Positions 52,988-62,600 of a stretch of 64,000 bases of DNA are shown here, piece after piece (the first letter of the stretch is position 1; every line of letters starts with the position of its first letter). The notes under the pieces are model-generated. The model saw nothing but the letters and a program-made list of their open reading frames with translations, did not search any database and was not told the DNA's origin. The position numbers and the translations under genes are program-made. Source of the stretch: Verrucomicrobiaceae bacterium (GTDB lineage: Bacteria; Verrucomicrobiota; Verrucomicrobiia; Verrucomicrobiales; Verrucomicrobiaceae); assembly GCA_947466075.1 (NCBI GenBank), contig CANIBP010000008.1, positions 62,001-126,000 of the forward strand, written 5' to 3'.

Positions 52988-54358
52988 ATGCAACTCCGCC
53001 CGGCTCTTCTCCTCTCATCCCTGGTGCTCTCCTTCGCTCACGCGCAGGAGGTTAAAGACGGTCAGTTCGCCGTCATCTCGAACTTGAAGGCGGGGGTCGC
53101 GAAAATCGACATCACGCCGACGGATTCCACAGCCATCAAGATCGTGGGACATGTGCGACAGGTCTCCGGCGTGCGCGATCCGCTGCGTGCGGGTGTGCTG
53201 ATTCTCGATGATGGCGAGACAAAAGCCGCCATCGTGACGATGGACACCATCGGCGCGTGGGAGGACATGGTGAAGCTGGCGCGGCAGAACATCGAAAAGG
53301 AAACAGGCGTGCCTGCGGCGAACATCATGGTCTGCGCCTCACACAATCACTCGGGGCCGGGTTATGTGGAGAATCTGCGCTGGGCATCGGAGTTGATCAA
53401 AAAGCTCACGGCAGCAGCCAAGGAAGCGGCAGGCAACATGCGCACGGTGAACATTGGCTACGGCGAGGATCGCATTGGCTTTGGCATCAACCGCCGCAAG
53501 ACCATCGATGGCCGTGCAGTGGTGCGTTTGAACTCCGAAGGCCTGAACGATCCACGCGTGAAAGTGCTGCGCTTCGATGATGGCAAGTCGCTCACGCCGA
53601 TGGCGGTGATGATGCATGCGGTGTGTCATCCGTGCTTCTTTACCTGGGGCGACAAAGGTTCGCAGCCGTATCCAAAGGGCTACCCGAAGATGACGGCGGA
53701 TTTTCCCGGCGAAGCGCAGACCTTTGTCGAGATGGTCTATGGTCAAAAGACTTCCGTGATGTTCATGCAGGGCTGCGCGGGCGATATCCGACCAAACTTG
53801 CCGGGCTATCCTTATCGCTGCGCCGATGAAGCCGACATTCAGTGGGCGGGTCGTGATCTCGGCAGCGCGGTGGCGCGTGCGGCGGCGTTGAGCGTGACGC
53901 GTGAGCAGTTGCGCAAGCGCGCATCGTTTTATCAGATCCGTGTGGCGAGTGAAGTCGTCGATCTGCCCGGCAAAGAAGGTCCGCTGCCCTCGGAGTTGAT
54001 GGCAATGAAGGTCGGCCCGTTCCTCTTTCTGACGATGCCCGGCGAGCCGATGGTCGAATATGGATTTAAATTGGAGAAGGCCATCGCGGATCGCGCCACG
54101 CCGATCATTGTTGGTTATTCGAACGGCAACATCGGCTACATCGCCACTGAAGATGCCTACAAGGTCGGTGGCTATGAGCCGAACATGTCCAAACTCAAAC
54201 CCGAGGCCGAGCCGATCATCTTGAAGCAGCTCGGCGTGCTCGCAGATCGCGTGGTCGGTGATGTGTTTGAGTCGTTTTCAAAGCATCCCAAAGACTTGGT
54301 GAAGCGCGAGGCGGAAGAAAAGGCACGGCTGGAGGCTGCTAAACCCACCAAGCCGTAA
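52988..54358 (+). CDS. Neutral/alkaline ceramidase-like hydrolase, secreted
   Basis: A 456-residue protein: signal peptide MQLRPALLLSSLVLSFAHA, AGVAKIDITPTDSTAIKIVG, CASHNHSGPGYVE with the metal-site His pair, and MMHAVCHPCFF with the downstream His. GAGAG just before the ATG is a plausible ribosome binding site. It lies 32 bases after DUF1501 and 39 before a cytoplasmic Gfo/Idh/MocA gene. A short Lys/Glu-rich tail ends the protein. Confidence 0.87.
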   Translation: MQLRPALLLSSLVLSFAHAQEVKDGQFAVISNLKAGVAKIDITPTDSTAIKIVGHVRQVSGVRDPLRAGVLILDDGETKAAIVTMDTIGAWEDMVKLARQNIEKETGVPAANIMVCASHNHSGPGYVENLRWASELIKKLTAAAKEAAGNMRTVNIGYGEDRIGFGINRRKTIDGRAVVRLNSEGLNDPRVKVLRFDDGKSLTPMAVMMHAVCHPCFFTWGDKGSQPYPKGYPKMTADFPGEAQTFVEMVYGQKTSVMFMQGCAGDIRPNLPGYPYRCADEADIQWAGRDLGSAVARAAALSVTREQLRKRASFYQIRVASEVVDLPGKEGPLPSELMAMKVGPFLFLTMPGEPMVEYGFKLEKAIADRATPIIVGYSNGNIGYIATEDAYKVGGYEPNMSKLKPEAEPIILKQLGVLADRVVGDVFESFSKHPKDLVKREAEEKARLEAAKPTKP

Positions 54359-54397
54359 AAGCGTGTCAGCCATCTTCATAGACTCAGCGACACACGC

Positions 54398-55411
54398 ATG
54401 AAACTCGCATTCATCGGTCTCAAAGGACATGTCGGCACAGTGCTGGCGGGGGCCAAGTTGCTGGGCGATGTCGAAGTCGTAGCGGTGGCGGAGGAGGATG
54501 CGGGGTTGATGGCTTCGCTGGTGAAGAAAGACGCGTTGCTGGCGAAGGCGCAGACTTATGAGCAGTGGCGGCATCTGGTGGAGCACACGATGATGGATGT
54601 GTGCTGCGTGGCGGGGAAAAGCGGGGGGCGCGTCGAGCAGTTGCTGGCGTTGATGGAGCGCGGGGTGCATATCGTTTCGGAGAAGCCGCTGGTGACGACG
54701 TTGGCGGATCTGGAGCGAGTGCGGGCGGCGTTCGCGAAGTCGAAGTCGCAGCTCACGATGTTGCTGGAGCTGCGGCATCAGCCGAGGAATGCGCGAGTGC
54801 GCGAGATCATCCTGCGCGGCGACATCGGCGAGGTGTGTCAGGTGACGACGCAGAAGTCCTACAAGTGGGGTGAGCGGGCGGAGTGGTTCAAAAGCAGGGC
54901 GCTGCTTGGCGGCACGATTCCCTACATCGGCATTCATTCGCTGGATACGATCCGCTGGGTCACGGGGCTCGATTTCATTCACCTCGCGGCGATTCATGGC
55001 AAAAGTGGACGGCCCGAGATGGGCGAGACGGAATGCCATGCGTCGGTGCTCGGGGAGTTGTCGAATGGCGCGTCGGTCACGGCGCGGATTGACTACTTGC
55101 GGCCTGCGAAAGCGGCGACTCATAGCGATGACCGGTTGCGTGTGGCCGGCACGAAAGGTGTCGTCGAGGTGAATGAAGGCGACGAGACGATCTCGCTCAT
55201 CACGGGCGACAAAGCGGAGCGCATTCCGTTTGGCGAGACGGAGAACTTGTTTGTCGAGTTCGTGAAGTTCCTGCGCGGCGGCGCGGTGCCGCGCATCACG
55301 GCGGATGATTGTTTCCGCAGCACCGAGATCGTGCTGCGGGCACGCGAGGCGGCCGATGAAACAAAGATGATTGCGCTACCGCCGATGCGTCCGGTGCGCG
55401 GCTTGAAGTAA
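54398..55411 (+). CDS. Cytoplasmic Gfo/Idh/MocA family oxidoreductase
   Basis: A 337-residue protein without signal peptide: Rossmann start MKLAFIGLKGHVGTVLAG, EKP motif in VSEKPLVTT, and a C-terminal domain with GGTIPYIGIHSLDTIRW. It is the only one of the three Gfo/Idh/MocA proteins here that should stay in the cytoplasm. The position after DUF1501 and a ceramidase-like gene suggests it processes a sugar released by them. The substrate cannot be told from sequence. Confidence 0.88.
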   Translation: MKLAFIGLKGHVGTVLAGAKLLGDVEVVAVAEEDAGLMASLVKKDALLAKAQTYEQWRHLVEHTMMDVCCVAGKSGGRVEQLLALMERGVHIVSEKPLVTTLADLERVRAAFAKSKSQLTMLLELRHQPRNARVREIILRGDIGEVCQVTTQKSYKWGERAEWFKSRALLGGTIPYIGIHSLDTIRWVTGLDFIHLAAIHGKSGRPEMGETECHASVLGELSNGASVTARIDYLRPAKAATHSDDRLRVAGTKGVVEVNEGDETISLITGDKAERIPFGETENLFVEFVKFLRGGAVPRITADDCFRSTEIVLRAREAADETKMIALPPMRPVRGLK

Positions 55412-55441
55412 CGCGCCCAACGCCTCTCCCTAATCGATTCC

Positions 55442-55489
55442 ATGAAACACACACTCCTCACCGCCCTGCCTGCTGGCACCGCTGAGTGA
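55442..55489 (+). pseudogene. Remnant of a repeated signal-peptide coding segment
   Basis: ATGAAACACACACTCCTCAC begins a 15-codon frame (MKHTLLTALPAGTAE, then TGA) matching the 5' ends of the genes at 55588, 59662 and 63511. It is followed by CCGGGCTTTAGCCGG, an imperfect palindrome, and then the intact gene. It looks like a truncated duplicate of the gene start 146 bases downstream. Confidence 0.6.
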
Positions 55490-55587
55490 CAACCGGGCTT
55501 TAGCCGGAGCGTAAACCCCGTTACGTAAATAGTCGGCAGAAGCTCGCGCAAAGGCGGGGGCTGCAGGTGTATTCATCTGGGACATTC

Positions 55588-58539
55588 ATGAAACACACGC
55601 TCACACTCCTCACCGCCCTGCTGCTGTCTCCACTCGCCGCACTTCACGCCGCTGACACCTTCCTCGTCGAAGACGGTCAGCCGCGCGCTGAAATTATCAT
55701 CAGTGACAAGCCTCAGCGCTCCACACGACTGGCGGCGCAGGAGTTGCAGGATCAGATCGTGAAGATCAGCGGGGCGCGTCTGCCCATCGTGACGCAGCCG
55801 ACCGGCAAAGCGGTGAAGATCTTCGTCGGGGTCAGTGCTCAGTCGCCCATCAAAGCCGAGGGTCTTCAGCACGGCGCGTATCGCATCGCGACAGGCGCGG
55901 ATTGGATGGTGCTGATCGGCGATGACAGCGACTTCACGCCCATCGCTCCATTTGCGCAGAACAATGGGGACATCAAGCGTGCGCAGGCGGAGTGGGAGGC
56001 CCTCACGCACTCGAATTGGGGCATGCCAAGCCCGGGCCTGTATAAGTATCGGCTCAAACTGCCGGGTGACATCGGCAAGCCGGAAGGTGCAGTCACGGCG
56101 AAGACCGAAACGCTCGATGTCTGGGGGCTCGATGAACGTGCGAGCTTCAATGCGGTGTGCGGCTTTTTGCACAAGCTCGGAGCGCGCTGGTATCTGCCGG
56201 GGGAACTGGGCGAGGTGATGCCTACGATGAAGACGATCGCGTTGCCGAGGCTCGATGAAACCGTGCGTCCGGACTTCGCGCTGCGGCAGTTCAATTTCCG
56301 ATTCGCCACGGCCGGGCCCGAGACGTCGAAGTGGGCCATGCGCCTCGGCACACGCAACAGCGAGAAGCTGCAAATCGCGCACGGCATGGCGACGATGACG
56401 GGCAACGACGCCACCTTCGCCGCGCATCCGGAGTGGTTCGCACTCTACGGCGGGAAGCGCCACTACACCCCCGGCAACAGCAAGAACCAGCTCTGCTACT
56501 CGAACGACGAACTCTTCCGCGAGACGGTGCGCTATGCGCGGGCGCAGCTCGACACTTACAAGTTCGAGAGCGTCTCCATCATGCCGCCCGATGGCTACAC
56601 CTCCATTTGCCAGTGCGAGAAATGCAAAGGCAAGGACTCGCCCGAGCGCAATGAGCGCGGGCTGCTCTCGGATTACGTGTGGGACTTCGTCAATCGCGTG
56701 GCGAAGGAAATCGCGAAGACGCATCCGCACGCGAAGGTGCTCAACTGCGCGTATGGCGTCTATACCTTGCCGCCGCTGAAGATCGCCAAACTGGAGCCCA
56801 ACGTGATTGTCGGCATCGTCGGCGGTCGCAGGCCGATGAACAAAGCAGGCAGCAAAGCCGAGGGCGAGTCCGCACCGGACGCCCTCCGCGCCGCGTGGAT
56901 GAAGAAGACCGACAATCCGATCATCAACTTCGAGAACTATCCCTTCACGGATCGCGGTTGGTATCTGCCCGCCTTCGCGCCGCATGCGATTGGCAGCGGT
57001 GTAAACGCCATCAAAGGCAAGGCCCTGGGCGAGGATATTTGGCTCACCGTGCGGCAGGATTTCGACAAGGTCGGCATCGGCTTCAATCACTTCCTCGTCT
57101 ATTTCACCGCCCGCATGTATTGGGGCGGCAAGGACGCGGATGTCGATGCGATATTCCGCGAGTATTGCCGCCTCTTTTACGGCTCCGCCGAGCAGGAGAT
57201 GCTCGCCTTCTTCACCTACTGCGAGGCGAATTGGGCCGCGATGGATGAAGACAAAGCCAAGGCCGACACCGCGCTCGACCTGTTCGCCAAAGCGCAGTCG
57301 AAAGCCGATGCCGCGAGTATCTACGGCAAGCGCATCGCCCTCATCGACGACTTCCTCAAAGGCATCCGCATGAAGTCCGTCCAGCTCGGTCAAAAGCGCG
57401 GACCGGTGCCGGTCGTGCGACTCGTCGGCGATGCGACGGGCATCGTCATCGATGGCAAACTCGACGACGCGTATTGGCAAAAGTGCCCCGCTGCTGCCAC
57501 GGGCAAGTTCCGCGAATTGCAGACCGGTCGCCAGCCCGTCTTCGGCACGAGCTACAAAGTCGGCTGGCAGGGCAACAGCGTCTGCTTTGCCATCCGCTGC
57601 GATGAACACCCCGGCGAAAAGCCCAACAATACCGCCACAAAAAGCGGCGACCAAGCGATCTGGTATGGCGATGCCGTGGAGATCGAGATCGCCACCGAAA
57701 CGCACTCCTATTACACGATCGCCGTGAGTCCCTCCGGGGCCGTCGTCGATCTCGATCGCGGTGCACCGCGAGGCCAGTGGTTTGGCTGGGATGCGAAAGC
57801 GGAAGTCGCAACGCACATCGCCGATGACCATTGGACCATCGAGATCCGCATCCCCGTCACGCAGGATGAAAACGACCCGCTGCATCAAGTCATCGGCCGC
57901 AAGCCCACGCAGAGCCTGCCCTGGCACATCAATCTCTGCCGCCAGCGCATCCGCGAAGACGGCACCGAAATCAGCGCCCTCTCGCCCACCGGCACCGCGA
58001 CCTTCCACGAGCCGATGAAGTTCGCGCATCTCTACGATGGCCGCTCGCATCAGTTCGACGCCGATCCGAGCGTCACCGATTTCGTCATCGCGCTGCGCGA
58101 AGCCGCGAAACTCCGCCAACCCTCCGAGTCTCTCCCTGCCTATCTCGCCCTGGCCGAAGGCAAGCTCACCGACTTCCAAAAATCCGCCGCGCTCGAACAA
58201 GCCTCGGCCTCAGCCGCCGCGATCAAAGACTTCGCCCAAGCCGATGCCATCGCCGCCCGCATCCCGATCCCCGCCGTGCAGAAGACCGCACAGATGCAAA
58301 CCCTCCTCGCGCAAGCCAAGGCACCGCAAGTCGTCACGCAATTCGCCAACGAAGACATCGCCAAATGGCCCTTCTGGAAACGCGGCGACGGCTACCTCCT
58401 GCGAGGCCGCGCCCAACTCATCAGCAAGAACGCCAAGCAAGCCGAGGCCGACCTCACCCACGCCCTCGAATGGCTCAGCGACGACCGCGCGCGCAAAGCC
58501 GCCGAGCAAGGGCTTCATTCCCTTCAATCACCGAAATGA
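55588..58539 (+). CDS. DUF4838 protein with CBM9-like domain, secreted
   Basis: A 983-residue protein. Signal peptide MKHTLTLLTALLL onward (1-22), an alpha-glucuronidase N-terminal-like domain (about 30-110), DUF4838 about 130-560 with its CxCxxC cluster (ICQCEKCKG near 340), a carbohydrate-binding family 9-like domain about 615-820 (GIVIDGKLDDAYWQK), and an Ala-rich helical tail of TPR type. DUF4838 proteins are uncharacterised but resemble glycoside hydrolases and occur in polysaccharide-use loci. ATG 55588 is preferred over 55567 for the signal peptide. It overlaps the sialidase-like gene by 4 bases. Confidence 0.85.
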   Translation: MKHTLTLLTALLLSPLAALHAADTFLVEDGQPRAEIIISDKPQRSTRLAAQELQDQIVKISGARLPIVTQPTGKAVKIFVGVSAQSPIKAEGLQHGAYRIATGADWMVLIGDDSDFTPIAPFAQNNGDIKRAQAEWEALTHSNWGMPSPGLYKYRLKLPGDIGKPEGAVTAKTETLDVWGLDERASFNAVCGFLHKLGARWYLPGELGEVMPTMKTIALPRLDETVRPDFALRQFNFRFATAGPETSKWAMRLGTRNSEKLQIAHGMATMTGNDATFAAHPEWFALYGGKRHYTPGNSKNQLCYSNDELFRETVRYARAQLDTYKFESVSIMPPDGYTSICQCEKCKGKDSPERNERGLLSDYVWDFVNRVAKEIAKTHPHAKVLNCAYGVYTLPPLKIAKLEPNVIVGIVGGRRPMNKAGSKAEGESAPDALRAAWMKKTDNPIINFENYPFTDRGWYLPAFAPHAIGSGVNAIKGKALGEDIWLTVRQDFDKVGIGFNHFLVYFTARMYWGGKDADVDAIFREYCRLFYGSAEQEMLAFFTYCEANWAAMDEDKAKADTALDLFAKAQSKADAASIYGKRIALIDDFLKGIRMKSVQLGQKRGPVPVVRLVGDATGIVIDGKLDDAYWQKCPAAATGKFRELQTGRQPVFGTSYKVGWQGNSVCFAIRCDEHPGEKPNNTATKSGDQAIWYGDAVEIEIATETHSYYTIAVSPSGAVVDLDRGAPRGQWFGWDAKAEVATHIADDHWTIEIRIPVTQDENDPLHQVIGRKPTQSLPWHINLCRQRIREDGTEISALSPTGTATFHEPMKFAHLYDGRSHQFDADPSVTDFVIALREAAKLRQPSESLPAYLALAEGKLTDFQKSAALEQASASAAAIKDFAQADAIAARIPIPAVQKTAQMQTLLAQAKAPQVVTQFANEDIAKWPFWKRGDGYLLRGRAQLISKNAKQAEADLTHALEWLSDDRARKAAEQGLHSLQSPK

Positions 58540-59609
58540 AAATCACCCGCATGAAGCTCACCTCGCTGCTCATCTTTGCCACGGCGCTTCTGCCTTTCAC
58601 CGCAGCATCCGCGCAATCACTCGCGGCAGACATCCCGCGCAGGCTCATCGCCATCGACAATGTTTGCGCGTGGCCGAACCTCGTGAAGCTCAACGATCGA
58701 TCGCTCGTTGCCGTCGTTTTCAATCAGCCCAACCACGGTCGCACCGAGGGCGATGTGGATTGCTGGGGCAGTGCGGATGGCCTGTCTTGGAAAAAGCTCA
58801 GCACCATCACGCAGCATGAGCCGCAGACGAATCGTATGAATCACGCGGCAGGATTGAATGCCAACGGCGACCTCGTGGTGCTCTGCAATGGCTGGGACAA
58901 AGTCGCGCCGCAGCGCAATGCCGAGAGCCGCACGATTCAGACCGTGGTGTGCATTTCGCGTGACGGCGGCAGGACGTGGGAACAGGGCGGGCCTGTGTTG
59001 CCAAAGGACGAAGGCCTGTCGTGGCAGGTGCCGTTTGGCGACATCACCCAGGCGGCCAATGGCGATCTCGTGGCCAGCACCTACGCCTTTGGCAAAGGAG
59101 CCGGGAACATCTACGCCGCGCGCAGCAAGGATGGCGGCAAGACCTGGCCGGTCATAGCACCCATCGTCAAAGACAAGCACTGCGAGTCTGCCATCCTGCA
59201 TCTCGGCGGCGGCAAATGGCTGGCCGCGAGCCGACGCTTTGGCCTGCTTGATCTCGACCTCTTCGGTTCCGATGACGACGCGCTCACGTGGCATCACGTC
59301 ACCACGCTGGACATCAAGCCCGTGTCCTCCGCGCATCTCCTGAAACTCAGCGATGGCCGCGTGCTGCTGACCTATGGCAATCGCGCGCAGGGCAGCTATG
59401 GCATCGAGGCACGCACCACCTCGGACGGAGGACGCACATGGGGAAAACCACAGCAGTTGGTGCCGCTCGAAAAGAGCGACTGCGGCTATCCCGACGCCAT
59501 CGAGCTGCCCGGCGGACGCCTCATCGTCGCCTATTACGCTGACCGCATCACCCAGCATCAGCGCTACCACATGGGCGTGATCAATCTGGCTATCGGTGAA
59601 CTGCACTGA
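58536..59609 (+). CDS. Sialidase-like BNR/Asp-box protein, secreted
   Basis: A 357-residue protein with signal peptide (MKLTSLLIFATALLPFTAA after five residues) and a six-bladed propeller with Asp boxes SRDGGRTW near residue 141, SKDGGKTW near 196 and TSDGGRTW near 295. These mark the exo-alpha-sialidase/BNR family, which includes sialidases and rhamnosidase-like or unknown hydrolases. The start at 58536 overlaps the DUF4838 stop (ATGA). An upstream open frame to 58365 lies within DUF4838. Confidence 0.82.
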   Translation: MKITRMKLTSLLIFATALLPFTAASAQSLAADIPRRLIAIDNVCAWPNLVKLNDRSLVAVVFNQPNHGRTEGDVDCWGSADGLSWKKLSTITQHEPQTNRMNHAAGLNANGDLVVLCNGWDKVAPQRNAESRTIQTVVCISRDGGRTWEQGGPVLPKDEGLSWQVPFGDITQAANGDLVASTYAFGKGAGNIYAARSKDGGKTWPVIAPIVKDKHCESAILHLGGGKWLAASRRFGLLDLDLFGSDDDALTWHHVTTLDIKPVSSAHLLKLSDGRVLLTYGNRAQGSYGIEARTTSDGGRTWGKPQQLVPLEKSDCGYPDAIELPGGRLIVAYYADRITQHQRYHMGVINLAIGELH

Positions 59610-59661
59610 ACCTATGCTTGCCATCCTCAAGCGCCCCCAGAACTAACTCGCCAAGCTGACC

Positions 59662-62600
59662 ATGAAACACCGCCTCACCCTCACAGCCTTGCTACTCACG
59701 CCGCTGGCCTCTCTCCACGCGGCACAGCCGCTCACCACGGGAACTCTCTTCGACGCATCCGCGCTGGTGGGGCCGCCGCATGAGGAGGTTTTTCCGGCGC
59801 GGGATGGCAAGGCGGAGTGGATGTTCGCGGAGCCGGTGAACAAGATCACGCCTGCATCCGTGGGGTCGCTCTCCATGGCGGAAGGGCATTTGCAATTCAC
59901 GCTGCGCAAAGAAGGCGCGCTCATCGGTTGGGGAAATTACGAGGGGAAGCAGCCGCACGCGGAGAGGGTGCATTTGTGGACCGGGCCTATGACGGTGAAT
60001 GTGCTGATGAAAGTCAGTGCGCCGGTGACGACGACATTTCTGCCGTGGTGCGATGGCATGGCGGGCGGGAAAGTGCCGGAGTCGAAGACGGTGCGTGCGG
60101 CGAATCGCAAACGCAGCAAACCAGAGGGCGTTCATGCGAAGGTGGCGGCGAGCGCGGAGTGGCAGACGGTGACGTTCAAGACGGACAGCATCAAGCACAG
60201 CGATGGCTTTGAACTGGAGTTCGCAGGAGCGGAAGGAGCGACGGTGATGCTGAAGTCGGTGCGGTTCAGCCGCGAGATGCACGCGGGCTGGTGGCGCAAG
60301 GAGTTCACGCTGCCGCCGGGCAAAATCTGGCGCGCGGTAGCGGAGGTGGGCATGATGTGCTCGCTGGCGGTGAATGGGCAGACGGTGCCGAGCGCGAACG
60401 GCATGAGAATCCGCCCGAGTTTCAACTTCGCCAATGGCGAGATGTTCGACTGCGAGGCGCTGGACCTTGCGCCGCTGCTGAAACCGGGCACGAATGCCAT
60501 CGCGCTGCATGTCGCCCGCAATGGCGCGGCACCGTATGTGTATGCCACGCTCAGCGTGGTGATGGAGTCGGGCGAGGTGATGCGCGTGATGAGCGATGGC
60601 TCGTGGAAGTATGATGCGCTGGCACCGCTGGCGGCGGCGGCGAAAGTCAGCACAGCAGGCTTCGATGATGCGGCATGGGTGGCAGCGACTGCCCGCAAAG
60701 GAGCCGCGCTGAACTACAAAGCGCCGACCTCACGGCCTGCGTATGTGGGGCTGATGGTGATCGAGAATGCGGCGGAGCCATATCTTTTCTACCGCGATAC
60801 AGCGCCCGTGGAGTTCGCGGTGAAGACACCGCCAGGACTCAGCGGCACACAGATCGAGTGGCGGGTGCAGCAGTTCAAAGATGGCAACTATGCGGACAGC
60901 ACCAGCGGCATCACCAAGGACTCGCGCATCAAGGCAGGCACGCTGTCACGCGGGGTGTATCTGCTACACGCCACTTTGAAACGTGGCAGCGAGGTGCTTG
61001 AACAGCGCATCCCGGAGCCATTCGTTGTCGTGGGCAAGGTGCCGATGCGTGAGGTCGCGGGCGACACAGTCACCGATGGACTGGATCTCGCGCTGGAGGC
61101 CGAAATTGATTACACCAAGCCCGATGGCGCGATCCCGTGGCAGGAAGTGGGTGGGAAGCGAGGCAGCAATGTGCTCGTCACGAAGCCAACGATCACCGAG
61201 CGCAACGGCTTGCGCTATCGCGAGACGGAGCCAGAGCAGGGCGCACTCATCTCGCATCGCTACACCTTCCAGCATCCCGGCGATTTCTATCTCATGGAGC
61301 TGGAGTTCCCGGACGATGCGGAGCGCTGGTTTGGCGTGAGCTGCACGTCTGCAATGGCTCCGCACACTTCCAAGGATGGCCCGGCGACGTGGACCGGCCA
61401 GAAGTATCCGCTCACGGGCAAGATGAAAACGATGCAGTGGATTCACCGCCCTGATCCTGGCGCGGCCGCGATCAATCTCTCCAATCTCCAACGCGACACC
61501 ACCGCCGCCGCGAGTCGGCTTCGTATTCAGCATATCAGGAATGGATTGCCAGCGTTGAAGTTCAGCGACGCTGGCGCGCGCATGATCGGTCAATACACCG
61601 AGCGCACGTCTTCCATCGGCGGCTTTGGCAAGACCTTCGGCTTCCACACCGAACCTCAGCAGGAAACGAAGATGGGCCAGACCACGCGGGACAATGACCC
61701 CGTGCTGATGATGTGCCGTGAGCTGGCCTACAACCTCGATGCCGCCGAGCATTACGCGCAATGGCTGCGCTTCACCGGACAGAACCTCCACGTCATGGGC
61801 TGCCTGCAATACTTCGAGAGCAACACCGCCTTCACCGCGCCCGGTGGCGCCAAGGATTCACGCTGTCTGCCCGACCTGCATGATGTCGCCATGCGCGTGT
61901 TTGGCGAGAACGGCATCCAAGTCATCGCCAGCCTCGAATACGTCTGCCACCAGTCCTTCATCCGCGAGTTCGCCGTGAATGATGGCGAGGTCGCGCTGGG
62001 TGCGGACACCGTCTATCTCGTGAACAAGGACGGCAAGCAGCCGTGGAACTGGCTGGGCCGCTACGGCATGAATTTCCTGCATCCGCGCATCGAGTCGAAC
62101 ATGATTCAAATCGCGCGCGACTTGCAGCTCAAGTTCGCCGGACAGCCGAACTTCCTCGGCGTGAACTACACACCCTTCTCGGGCGGCGACTGGCTACCCA
62201 GCTTCACCACGCAGGGTTGGCGCGATCCGCTCGACAGCAGCTTCGATGACATTACCGCCGCCCGTTTCACCAGCGAGACGGGTGTGAAACTGCCCGGAGC
62301 CGCGAAAGACCCGCAACGCTTCGCCCAACGCGCCGAGTTCCTGCTCGCACCCGCGATGAAGGAACGCTGGCTGCAATGGCGCTGCGAGAAGACGCGCGAT
62401 TTCTTCACCAAGATGCAGCGTGAGCTGAATGCGAAGCACAACTTCATCTCCCTCTACGTTGCCCACACGAAGGAGATGCAGACCAGCGGACTCACGCCGC
62501 GCGACTACCTGCGGCAGTTCGGCTGGTCGCCCGAGGTGTATCAAAACCAGTCCGGCCTGTGGTTTCCGAAGTGGACGCACGCCACCCAGCGCTATGCCTC

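Noticed and set aside
10362..54358. Naming the ceramidase-like proteins as true ceramidases
   Set aside because: They have only the N-terminal domain, and bacteria of this group with many copies are not known to use ceramide; the substrate is left open.
55573..58200. Minus-strand open frame of 875 codons opposite the DUF4838 gene
   Set aside because: Antisense shadow: low-complexity His/Arg/Gly-rich translation with no motif, while the plus strand has clear domains.
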